From Deltaproteobacteria bacterium (GTDB lineage: Bacteria; Desulfobacterota; UBA8473), in assembly GCA_030623035.1 (NCBI GenBank), contig JAUXFK010000208.1, forward strand, positions 1 to 5,120: 5,120 nucleotides of DNA, given 5' to 3'. The notes below the pieces were generated by a model. That model was not told the origin of the DNA. It made no database searches and saw only the letters and a list, made by a program, of their open reading frames with translations. The position numbers and the translations under genes are program-made. Numbering within the stretch: the first letter of the stretch is position 1; each line of letters begins with the position of its first letter. This document shows, in pieces, positions 1 through 5,120 of this stretch.

Positions 1-7
1 AGCATAG

Positions 8-52
8 AAATCTTAAGTTGTTTGAGGGCGATAGCCCGAGTTCTTAAGATTT
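8..52. repeat. Two-tier inverted repeat (REP-like)
   Basis: AAATCTTAAG at 8-17 is the exact reverse complement of CTTAAGATTT at 43-52. Inside it GGGC (26-29) pairs with GCCC (34-37) around a GATA loop. A long outer stem with a small G+C-rich inner stem is typical of REP-like palindromes. It is followed directly by TGCGCAGCGAAC. No transposase is visible in the window, and the element may continue beyond the left edge. Confidence 0.5.
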
Positions 53-227
53 TGCGCAGCGAACTATAGAACGATTAAAAAAGGTCAATCCAAGTGAGGG
101 AAGAGGTCTTTCAAACAGGCTCTCAACGGGATTGTCCGAAAGTGTCGCTGTAGTATTAAGTAAAGATAGAAGTTGGATAGATAGTAATGGAAAAATCAGG
201 ATGAGATATCAGATAGAAATTTCATGA
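48..227 (+). pseudogene. Possible C-terminal gene remnant, unidentified
   Basis: The plus-strand frame beginning just after TAA at 45-47 stays open for 59 codons to TGA at 225-227. The peptide is protein-like, with a charged start (RTIERLKKVNPSEGRG), a central GLSESVAVVLSKD, and an end reading DRSWIDSNGKIRMRYQIEI. There is no ATG until close to the end and no ribosome binding site. If it is real, it is the tail of a gene whose front has been lost or replaced by the inverted repeat at 8-52. I do not recognise the family. An open frame of 180 nt can occur by chance, so this is a weak call. Confidence 0.2.
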
Positions 228-234
228 TCATGAA
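221..234. repeat. 14-bp perfect palindrome
   Basis: TTCATGATCATGAA reads the same on both strands. It sits at the end of the possible remnant frame and 75 bp beyond the -10 of the leftward promoter match. It could be a dimeric regulator site or chance; nothing else supports a function. Confidence 0.25.
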
Positions 235-381
235 GAGCATTTTAAACGCAAAACAGAAGTCCCAAATGGTACTTTAACCCCCCTTGTATTAAAGAATTTA
301 CATATACAATTTTAACACTAATAAAACCACTGTCAAGAACTATTTTGTCCTAAGAAAAAAAGTGAGAGAACAAAGTATGAG
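228..381. other. Gene-free A+T-rich stretch downstream of mtaB
   Basis: Apart from the promoter match at 309-336 and the edge of the palindrome, I see no open frame, RNA gene or terminator stem here on either strand. A run of seven A (355-361) reads as T on the transcribed strand after mtaB, but no stem precedes it. Confidence 0.5.
309..336 (-). promoter_or_regulatory. Sigma70-like promoter match pointing left
   Basis: On the minus strand a perfect -35 TTGACA (331-336) is followed after 16 bp by a -10-like TAAAAT (309-314). It lies 46 bp after the mtaB stop and points toward the left edge. No convincing leftward gene follows within the window: the first ATG after it gives only a 14-codon frame. 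It could drive a gene beyond the edge or a small RNA. The region is A+T-rich, which raises the chance of a false match. Confidence 0.35.
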
Positions 382-1656
382 TTACCCATTCATTATCCCA
401 ATGGCCTTGCCATTTTGAATCTCTGTGACTCTAATGGACATCTCTTTATTGATCAAGTCATCACTCGCATCTACGAGTACGGATATATAGTTTCTGGAAA
501 ATCCCTTTAGATAATCTGTATTGGCATCCCTTTTAGACTCAATCAGGACAGAAAGTCTCTTTCCTGCAAATCTGTTGTAAAATTCCTCCTTCTTCCTATG
601 TCCCAGGCCTCGCAACGCCGCACTCCTGTTTGCTATAGTCTTACCATCTATTTGGGATGGGAAACCGGCTGCAACAGTCCCCGGGCGTCTGGAATATGGA
701 AAGACATGGATGTAACCTACTGGAAGTTCTTCGATAAGATTTATTGTATTTTTAAAATTCTTGTCAGACTCCCCTGGGAAGCCCGCTATAACATCGATCC
801 CTATATTCAAATCAGGTATTTTGGAAACCAGTCTCTTTATTAGATCCTTGAAGTATAGAGTATTATATGGCCTTTTCATCCGGGCAAGTATATCATTGTC
901 ACCGCTTTGTAATGGGATATGGAGATGATTGCAGATTATCCGAGAAGATGAGATTAGATTTATTAAATCATCACTGAATTCAATGGGTTCAATTGAGCTT
1001 AATCGAATTCTGCATGTGATACCTTGATCCTCAATCGATCTTAACAGATCAAACAAACTGAACCGTGGCTCTAAATCCCATCCATAGGCACCCAGGTGTA
1101 TCCCTGTCAGGACGATCTCCTTATAACCCTGTTCCGTCAGTTTAAATATGCTCCTTATGGTCTCTTCCTTTGAAATGCTTCTGCTTCTTCCTCGAGTATA
1201 AGGGATGATACAGTAAGAGCAATAAGAATTACAGCCATCCTGAACCTTTAGAAATGCACGGGTATATTCGGCAAAGTTGGGGAAATTGTCATAAATTTCA
1301 GGTTGAGTTTCTCTGTTTGAAAATTTGTTGACAAGAGAAAGAAACCTCTTTAGGTCTCTAATTCCAACTGTATAATTTACGCCTGGAATCTCTTTGATCT
1401 CTAAAGGAGCCCTCTTTGAATAACATCCGGTAACGATAATCAAGGCATTTGGGTTTAAACGGTGGGACCTTCTTATAAGCTGGCGAGATTGATAATCCGC
1501 CTTATTTGTAACTGTACAGGTGTTTATTATATATATATCCGCTTTTTGGCTGAATGGTACAAAACTATATCCATTACTTTCCAAAAGACCACGTATTACG
1601 GCGGAATCGTACTTATTGACCTTGCATCCAAGAGTTGCTAAAGCTATCTTCTTCAA
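382..1656 (-). CDS. mtaB: tRNA t6A37 methylthiotransferase MtaB (radical SAM)
   Basis: Radical-SAM enzyme that adds a methylthio group to C2 of N6-threonylcarbamoyladenosine at position 37 of ANN-decoding tRNAs, giving ms2t6A. It has 424 residues, normal for the family. The N-terminal methylthiotransferase domain has its three auxiliary [4Fe-4S] cysteines: Cys11 (LGCKVNKYDS), Cys47 (NTCTVT) and Cys78 (TGCYSKRAP). The radical-SAM cluster is Cys142, Cys146 and Cys149 in DGCNSYCSYCIIPYTRG. Later marks are GIHLGAYG (185-192), HIPLQSGD (246-253) and DVIAGFPGE (288-296), and a TRAM-like RNA-binding tail covers about 365-424. LGCKVN and the tail favour MtaB over MiaB and RimO. The start codon is TTG, overlapping the upstream stop by 4 nt; no ATG lies before Cys11, so the TTG is the believable start. 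It is the last gene of the operon, ending in TAA at 382-384. It consumes SAM and Fe-S cluster sulfur, which ties it to the desulfurase encoded upstream. Confidence 0.95.
   Translation of the reverse strand: MKKIALATLGCKVNKYDSAVIRGLLESNGYSFVPFSQKADIYIINTCTVTNKADYQSRQLIRRSHRLNPNALIIVTGCYSKRAPLEIKEIPGVNYTVGIRDLKRFLSLVNKFSNRETQPEIYDNFPNFAEYTRAFLKVQDGCNSYCSYCIIPYTRGRSRSISKEETIRSIFKLTEQGYKEIVLTGIHLGAYGWDLEPRFSLFDLLRSIEDQGITCRIRLSSIEPIEFSDDLINLISSSRIICNHLHIPLQSGDNDILARMKRPYNTLYFKDLIKRLVSKIPDLNIGIDVIAGFPGESDKNFKNTINLIEELPVGYIHVFPYSRRPGTVAAGFPSQIDGKTIANRSAALRGLGHRKKEEFYNRFAGKRLSVLIESKRDANTDYLKGFSRNYISVLVDASDDLINKEMSIRVTEIQNGKAIGIMNG
1653..1656 (-). other. TTGA start/stop overlap between the cysteine synthase and mtaB
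   Basis: On the minus strand the four bases TTGA contain the TTG start of mtaB (1656-1654) and the TGA stop of the synthase (1655-1653). Only a weak purine run (AGAAG) precedes the TTG. This arrangement normally means that mtaB is translated by ribosomes finishing the upstream gene, which ties its dose to that gene. Confidence 0.8.
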
Positions 1657-2555
1657 CTTCTATTATTAAAAAGACCTGTAGACAGGTACCTTTCAGCACT
1701 ATCCGACAGAAGAGCGACTATATTACCGGTGCCCAATGACCCGGCCTTTTGAAGCGCAGCATACATAACCGCTCCTGAACTGATACCTGCAAGGATTCCC
1801 TCTTTTCTTGCCAATTGTCTGGCTGTTTTTATTGCATCTTCATCGGAAACAATCAGGGTCTCATCGATCCATGTCTGTTCATAAATCTCCGGCACTCGTG
1901 ATTCTTTAAGACTCTTTAAGCCATATATCTTATGAATTGGATAAGGCTCTACCCCTACAATCCTCACCTCTGGTTTCAATTCCCTCAACCTCTTTCCAAC
2001 CCCCATTATTGTACCAGAGGTTCCTATGCCGGCGACAAAAATATCGACAGCTCCTTTGGTATCCTCCCATATCTCTTTGCCCGTTGTCTCATAATGAGCC
2101 ATTACATTGTTTTTATTGAAATTCTGCCCTACTAAAAAGTATTTGTCCGGATTGCCTTCATAGAGTCTCAAGGCCTCGTTCCTTGCTCCATCTGCCCCCT
2201 TATCTGCCGGTATTAATAATGTATGCACCCCAAGATACTGCAATAGATTTCTCTTCTCAATACTTGCAGATTCCAACAAAGTAACGGTCACACGATAGCC
2301 CTTTACTGCAGCAACCATTGCAAGGCTGACACCCATGTTTCCACTTGTAGATTCAAGGAGGATCTTATCCTTGGTTAGCGTTCCATCTTCCTCTGCTTTT
2401 GATATGATATAGTGGGCGATCCTGTCCTTTAGGCTTCCACCTGGGTTTGCACTCTCTATCTTGGCCAACAGCATAACATTTTTGTTGGAATCCATATGGT
2501 TTATCTTTACTAACGGCGTCTTACCAATCGTATCTAATATGCTCTGTGCTATCAT
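1653..2555 (-). CDS. cysM: PLP-dependent cysteine synthase (CysK/CysM family, divergent)
   Basis: Fold-type II PLP enzyme expected to form L-cysteine from an activated serine (O-acetylserine or O-phosphoserine) and sulfide or a sulfur carrier. It has 300 residues, close to the usual size. The N-terminal IGKTPLV is at 10-16. The PLP lysine is Lys43 in NPGGSLKDR, the substrate loop is STSGNMG (69-75), the PLP-phosphate loop is GIGTSGT (176-182), and EGILAGISSGA spans 252-262. The family-standard TSGNTG has Met for Thr at 74, and the usual MPE-x-S-x-ERR stretch reads LLESASIEKR (93-102). The C-terminal part (YGLKSLKES, then VPEIY, with YLSTG near the end) looks more like the CysM branch that includes mycobacterial O-phosphoserine sulfhydrylase than like classical CysK, so the donor substrate is open. 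No cystathionine beta-synthase regulatory domain follows. It starts 3 bp after mnmA and its stop overlaps the mtaB start. The family is secure; the symbol is provisional. Confidence 0.88.
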   Translation of the reverse strand: MIAQSILDTIGKTPLVKINHMDSNKNVMLLAKIESANPGGSLKDRIAHYIISKAEEDGTLTKDKILLESTSGNMGVSLAMVAAVKGYRVTVTLLESASIEKRNLLQYLGVHTLLIPADKGADGARNEALRLYEGNPDKYFLVGQNFNKNNVMAHYETTGKEIWEDTKGAVDIFVAGIGTSGTIMGVGKRLRELKPEVRIVGVEPYPIHKIYGLKSLKESRVPEIYEQTWIDETLIVSDEDAIKTARQLARKEGILAGISSGAVMYAALQKAGSLGTGNIVALLSDSAERYLSTGLFNNRS

Positions 2556-2558
2556 CTT

Positions 2559-3656
2559 TCAGATGCTCTCCTTAATCCATCCACCCCCTAAAACCACATC
2601 TCCATCGTAGAATACCACGGCCTGACCTGGAGTAACTGCCTTCTGAGGCTTATTGAACCATACGAAAACATCTCCATCATCTTTGGGTATAACCTTGGCC
2701 TTCGCCTCCTTGTATCTGTAACGGATCTTAAAAGAAACATCAATCTCCGTCTCTAAAGTCGGAAACGGAATCCAATTAAGACCCTCAGCAATTAAGCCTT
2801 TACAAAACAAGTCCGTTTCCCTGCCTACGACAACAGTGTTATTTTCCAGATCAAATCCCAAAACATAATAAGGATGAGAAGCAGGGATGCCCAACCCCCT
2901 TCTCTGGCCAATGGTAAACATGTGAATCCCGTTATGTCTGCCCAATATCTTACCTTCATTATTTACTATGTTTCCGCTATTGATTTTATCGACTCCCATT
3001 TTATTCATTATGAACTTTCTGTAATTATTATCCGGTATGAAGCATATCTCTTGGCTTTCTTTTTTGCCGGCGACTTTCAGTCCCAAGTCTTTCGCTATTT
3101 TTCTAACATCACTCTTGAGAAATTCCCCTACAGGGAATACCAGCCTTTGCATATTCTCCTGTCTCAATGTAAAGAGAAAGTAGGATTGGTCTTTAGAAGT
3201 ATCTGTTCCTTTAAGCAACAGATAACATCCCCTGGAATCATCCCAGACTATCCTTGCATGATGCCCGGTAGCCAGATAATCAGCCTTAAGTTCTAAGGCT
3301 CTTCTTAAGAGGATATCAAACTTTAACCTTTGATTACACAAGACACAGGGGTTTGGAGTTCTACCCTTCATGTACTCTGTTACAAAGTAATCTATGACCT
3401 CCTTTTCAAATTCTTCCTCCAGGTTCAAAACATAAAAGGGTATTTTGAGCGCATCTGCTACAGACCTTGCAGTGTAAATATCTTCATGAGAACAGCAACT
3501 TCTGGATCCACCATCTTTTTGGCTTGAGTAATCCCAGATTTGCATTGAAAACCCAATGACATCATAGCCAATCTCCTTCAGTAATGCTGCTGCTACGGAG
3601 CTGTCTACTCCTCCGCTCATTGCAACCACAACTCTCTTTTTTGCCTCTTTTATCAT
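2559..3656 (-). CDS. mnmA: tRNA-specific 2-thiouridylase MnmA
   Basis: ATP-dependent enzyme that adenylates C2 of uridine-34 in tRNA Lys, Glu and Gln and replaces the oxygen with sulfur, giving s2U34. It is 365 residues long, against about 368 in E. coli. The N-terminal PP-loop ATP pyrophosphatase motif SGGVDSS is at 14-20. The catalytic nucleophile is Cys104 in GRTPNPCVLCN and the persulfide-bearing cysteine is Cys205 in SQEICFI, so both needed cysteines are present. The tRNA-contact stretch GHHAR is at 131-135, TIGQRRGLGI at 248-257, and the C-terminal beta-barrel ends with TPGQAVVFYDGDVVLGGG (342-359). A Cys-Cys pair at 54-55 is a subgroup feature, in my recollection common in anaerobic delta-type lineages. 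The ATG start fits because the PP-loop begins only 13 residues in. The stop is 3 bp before the cysteine synthase ATG. The desulfurase encoded just upstream is the likely direct sulfur donor; no tus relay genes are visible. Confidence 0.97.
   Translation of the reverse strand: MIKEAKKRVVVAMSGGVDSSVAAALLKEIGYDVIGFSMQIWDYSSQKDGGSRSCCSHEDIYTARSVADALKIPFYVLNLEEEFEKEVIDYFVTEYMKGRTPNPCVLCNQRLKFDILLRRALELKADYLATGHHARIVWDDSRGCYLLLKGTDTSKDQSYFLFTLRQENMQRLVFPVGEFLKSDVRKIAKDLGLKVAGKKESQEICFIPDNNYRKFIMNKMGVDKINSGNIVNNEGKILGRHNGIHMFTIGQRRGLGIPASHPYYVLGFDLENNTVVVGRETDLFCKGLIAEGLNWIPFPTLETEIDVSFKIRYRYKEAKAKVIPKDDGDVFVWFNKPQKAVTPGQAVVFYDGDVVLGGGWIKESI
2568..2573 (-). promoter_or_regulatory. Shine-Dalgarno of the cysteine synthase inside the mnmA end
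   Basis: The minus strand carries AAGGAG within the last codons of mnmA, 12 nt before the ATG at 2555. The spacing is longer than the usual 5 to 9 nt. With the mnmA stop only 3 nt from the start codon, translation by reinitiation or coupling is likely. Confidence 0.45.
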
Positions 3657-3658
3657 AG

Positions 3659-3676
3659 ACCTGACAATTTACAGGT
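3659..3676 (-). promoter_or_regulatory. Small inverted repeat abutting the mnmA start
   Basis: In the 86-bp gap between the desulfurase stop and mnmA, the minus strand reads ACCTG, 8 nt of loop, then CAGGT, then CT and the ATG at 3656. The 3' arm contains the only purine-rich AGG that could serve as a ribosome binding site, so the 5-bp stem could partly hide it. The stem is short and may be chance. The rest of the gap shows no convincing terminator or promoter, so I treat the desulfurase and mnmA as cotranscribed. Confidence 0.25.
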
Positions 3677-3742
3677 TACCATAACAGAAAAAGTGCTTTA
3701 AACAATTACAAAAGTTTCCTGCTGATATGTCCTCTTTTTAAA

Positions 3743-4921
3743 TTACCCTGACTCAGTCTTTTTGTATGGATAAAGAGGTGATATAGAGCGAAGTCTGTTT
3801 ACAATCTCTAGAAGCACTCCAATTACATGCTCAATATCCTCTTCAGTGTTCTCTCTTCCCAGGCTAAAGCGGATGGACCCCTGAGCAACCTCTAATGGGA
3901 CTCCCATAGCAGTTAACACATGAGAAGGCTCTACTGATCCGGATGAACAGGCCGATCCGGATGAAACCGCAATTCCTTCGAGATCCAAATTCATTAACAG
4001 GGATTCTCCTTCAATAAACTCAAAGCTGAGATTCAGCGTGGAAGGAAGTCTTTTTGTAGGATGACCATTTAATACTACATTTTCCAATCTATCCATTATA
4101 CTGTTATAAAGGCTGTCTCTCAGTTTGGTTAGATGTACTGTCTGAGGTTCAATATCTCTATTTGCAATCTCACAGGCCTTTCCCAACCCAACGATTCCCG
4201 GGGTGTTCTCTGTTCCTGCCCTTTTGCTATTCTCATGGTGTCCACCATGGATAAGAGGTATTGGTTCTACCCCTTTTTTTACGTACAAACATCCCATTCC
4301 CTTTGGACCATACAGTTTATGCGCAGATATGGACAGGAGGTCTATGTTTAAATCTTTTACATCTATCGGTATCTTTCCAACTGCCTGAACCGCATCCGTA
4401 TGAAATACAATACCCTTTAAAGAAGTGATCTCCCCTATCTCTTTTAGCGGGAATATAACCCCAGTCTCATTGTTGGCATACATGATCGTAATCAATATTG
4501 TCTTATCGGAAACACTCTCTTTCAGTTCATCCAAGTCGACCATCCCATCCCGATTAACAGGCAAATACGTCACACAAAATCCTATCGACTCCAAATACTG
4601 ACATGTATTCAGTACTGCAGGGTGTTCAACCTGGGTTGTTATGATATGGTTTCCCTTTTCTTTTAAGGCAAAAGCAATGCCTTTAATTGCTAAATTATCA
4701 CTTTCCGATCCCCCACTCGTAAAAATGACCTCAGAAGGGGATGCGTTCAATAGAGTTGCTACTTTCTCACGTGCTTCTTCTATATGCCGTTTAACATCTC
4801 TTCCTGCCCAGTGGATACTCGATGGATTTCCGAAGTTATCCTTTAAAAATGGTAGCATAGCATCCAATACCTCTGGAAGGAGAGGAGTTGTCGCATTATG
4901 GTCCATATATATCCTTTTCAT
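3743..4921 (-). CDS. nifS: Cysteine desulfurase, NifS/IscS family (class V aminotransferase fold)
   Basis: PLP enzyme that converts L-cysteine to L-alanine and holds the sulfur as a persulfide for delivery to acceptors; cytosolic. With the start at 4921 the protein has 392 residues, the usual family length. Visible motifs: N-terminal YMDHNATTPL (5-14), TSGGSESDN (68-76), the PLP-stacking His100 in VEHP, NNETG (150-154), HTDAVQ (174-179), and the PLP Schiff-base Lys202 in SAHKLYGPKG. The catalytic Cys325 lies in SSGSACSSGSVEPSHVL, the short mobile-loop form of group I (NifS/IscS) rather than SufS. A start 7 codons upstream (4942) is possible, but a strong Shine-Dalgarno sits just before 4921. 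It is the first gene of the operon and is followed after 86 bp by mnmA, so tRNA thiolation is a likely main job, as for YrvO of Bacillus subtilis; supply to Fe-S clusters is also likely. No iscU, iscR or nifU is present in the window. The family is certain; the choice between names nifS and iscS is not. Confidence 0.95.
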   Translation of the reverse strand: MKRIYMDHNATTPLLPEVLDAMLPFLKDNFGNPSSIHWAGRDVKRHIEEAREKVATLLNASPSEVIFTSGGSESDNLAIKGIAFALKEKGNHIITTQVEHPAVLNTCQYLESIGFCVTYLPVNRDGMVDLDELKESVSDKTILITIMYANNETGVIFPLKEIGEITSLKGIVFHTDAVQAVGKIPIDVKDLNIDLLSISAHKLYGPKGMGCLYVKKGVEPIPLIHGGHHENSKRAGTENTPGIVGLGKACEIANRDIEPQTVHLTKLRDSLYNSIMDRLENVVLNGHPTKRLPSTLNLSFEFIEGESLLMNLDLEGIAVSSGSACSSGSVEPSHVLTAMGVPLEVAQGSIRFSLGRENTEEDIEHVIGVLLEIVNRLRSISPLYPYKKTESG

Positions 4922-4923
4922 AC

Positions 4924-4931
4924 TCACCTCT
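4924..4931 (-). promoter_or_regulatory. Ribosome binding site that decides the desulfurase start
   Basis: On the minus strand AGAGGTGA is followed by GT and then ATG at 4921. This is a strong Shine-Dalgarno match at short but usable spacing. The upstream in-frame ATG at 4942 has no comparable purine-rich site, and the family's conserved N-terminus (YMDHNATTP) begins at residue 5 from the 4921 start. The longer reading, with the 7 extra residues MNVKEVS, is therefore unlikely. Confidence 0.75.
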
Positions 4932-4955
4932 TTTACGTTCATTGTGTATTCTCAA

Positions 4956-4985
4956 AGGGAACGAGAGAGAAAAAAGGGGTTCCCT
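4956..4985 (-). repeat. Inverted repeat in the presumed operon leader
   Basis: AGGGAAC at 4956-4962 is matched by its exact reverse complement GTTCCCT at 4979-4985, with a 16-nt spacer that is purine-rich on the plus strand. It lies 35 to 64 bp before the desulfurase ATG at 4921. It could be an operator or a stem in the leader RNA. It does not look like an IscR site I recognise, and it lacks the U-tract of a terminator in the direction of the operon. Confidence 0.4.
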
Positions 4986-5002
4986 GTACTTTTTATGGTT
5001 TC

Positions 5003-5096
5003 ATTTCGTAACTACTCAGCCGCCGATCTACGCTGATCATCACTGATATTTTGTAACTACTCAGGCACAGAGGGGCAAAGGCACAGAGGCACATAG
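5003..5096. repeat. Composite intergenic repeat (17-bp direct repeat plus GGCACAGAGG units)
   Basis: The unit ATTTYGTAACTACTCAG occurs at 5003-5019 and 5048-5064 with one mismatch, exactly 45 bp apart. Between the copies lies a stretch with CGATCTACGCTGATC and a short CTGAT direct repeat (5033-5037, 5043-5047). After the second copy GGCACAGAGG occurs at 5064-5073 and 5080-5089, and a third partial unit runs to 5096. The frame is broken on both strands, so this is not coding. From memory, similar texts recur between genes in many uncultured anaerobic bacteria; I could not verify this here. It probably spreads as a dispersed non-coding repeat and may extend past the right edge. Confidence 0.6.
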
Positions 5097-5114
5097 TTGT
5101 CTTGCCTATTTGCC
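5088..5114. repeat. Imperfect hairpin at the right edge
   Basis: GGCACATAG (5088-5096) pairs with CTATTTGCC (5106-5114) at 8 of 9 positions across a 9-nt loop. It overlaps the last GGCACAGAGG-type unit, so it may be the end structure of the composite repeat. No T-run follows on either strand, so a terminator is not supported. Confidence 0.35.
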
Positions 5115-5120
5115 GCTTAA

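Larger units (their letters stand above)
382..4921 (-). other. Predicted four-gene operon: cysteine synthesis, sulfur mobilisation and tRNA thiolation
   Basis: Four genes on the same strand with spacings of 86 bp, 3 bp and minus 4 nt, and no convincing terminator or promoter between them. The products form a chain: cysteine synthase, cysteine desulfurase, s2U34 thiolase and ms2t6A37 methylthiolase. A promoter should lie to the right of 4921, but I could not pick a clear one within the repeat-rich leader. No clear hairpin terminator is seen after mtaB; there is only a run of T on the minus strand (355-361) without a stem. Confidence 0.8.

Noticed and set aside
284..310. Plus-strand promoter-like boxes TTGTAT and TACAAT
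   Set aside because: The spacer is only 15 bp, the -35 is poor, and downstream lies the 3' end of mtaB in antisense with no plus-strand gene.
355..361. T-run on the minus strand after mtaB as a rho-independent terminator
   Set aside because: I found no inverted repeat directly before the run, so a stem-loop terminator is not supported.
598..843. 81-codon plus-strand frame inside mtaB
   Set aside because: It is antisense to conserved radical-SAM enzyme sequence and has no supporting features.
2874..3296. 140-codon open frame on the plus strand inside mnmA
   Set aside because: It is antisense to a fully conserved MnmA coding region, its peptide has no recognisable motif, and it has no ribosome binding site. 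It is a shadow frame.
4922..4942. Seven-residue N-terminal extension of the desulfurase (MNVKEVS)
   Set aside because: The strong Shine-Dalgarno AGAGGTGA lies inside this stretch, just before the ATG at 4921, and homologues begin near YMDHNATTP.
4641..5036. 131-codon open frame on the plus strand over the desulfurase 5' end and leader
   Set aside because: Most of it is antisense to the conserved desulfurase N-terminus and its end runs into the intergenic repeat. No domain is recognisable.
5003..5064. Two direct repeats that might suggest the start of a CRISPR array
   Set aside because: There are only two 17-bp copies with a 28-bp gap, the following sequence switches to a different repeat type, and no cas gene is present. 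A dispersed intergenic repeat explains it better.

Overview
The window holds a compact leftward (minus-strand) operon of four sulfur-metabolism genes covering about 382 to 4921. In transcription order they are a NifS/IscS-type cysteine desulfurase (3743-4921), the tRNA 2-thiouridylase MnmA (2559-3656), a divergent PLP-dependent cysteine synthase of the CysK/CysM family (1653-2555) and the tRNA ms2t6A methylthiotransferase MtaB (382-1656). All four are full length, have their catalytic residues, and show no frameshift or truncation. Gaps shrink along the operon: 86 bp, then 3 bp, then a 4-nt overlap in which MtaB starts with TTG.

The genes make sense as one pathway. The synthase makes cysteine and the desulfurase takes sulfur from it as an enzyme persulfide. 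MnmA uses that sulfur to make 2-thiouridine at tRNA position 34. MtaB uses Fe-S clusters, whose sulfide also comes from a desulfurase, to methylthiolate t6A at position 37. Both modifications lie in the anticodon loop and can occur on the same tRNA, tRNA-Lys(UUU) being the classic case. The pairing of desulfurase and MnmA resembles the dedicated YrvO-MnmA pair of Bacillus subtilis. The cysteine synthase placed between them is the less usual member.

The right flank (about 4943-5120) has no gene. It holds an inverted repeat in the presumed operon leader and a composite repeat: two copies of a 17-bp unit 45 bp apart, followed by GGCACAGAGG-type units. This looks like a dispersed intergenic repeat. 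The left flank (1-381) also has no confident gene. It holds a two-tier inverted repeat at the edge, a short open frame ending at 227 that may be a gene remnant, a 14-bp palindrome, and a good sigma70-like promoter match pointing left, out of the operon.

The organism is a bacterium with fairly low G+C (around 40 percent by eye). The operon type, the MnmA style (a Cys-Cys pair near residue 54) and the intergenic repeats suggest an uncultured Desulfobacterota-, Nitrospirota- or similar anaerobic lineage, but this is a weak inference. I see no phage, insertion sequence, CRISPR array, RNA gene or defence system. The genes are from known families; the parts worth a second look are their combination, the atypical synthase and the flanking repeats.
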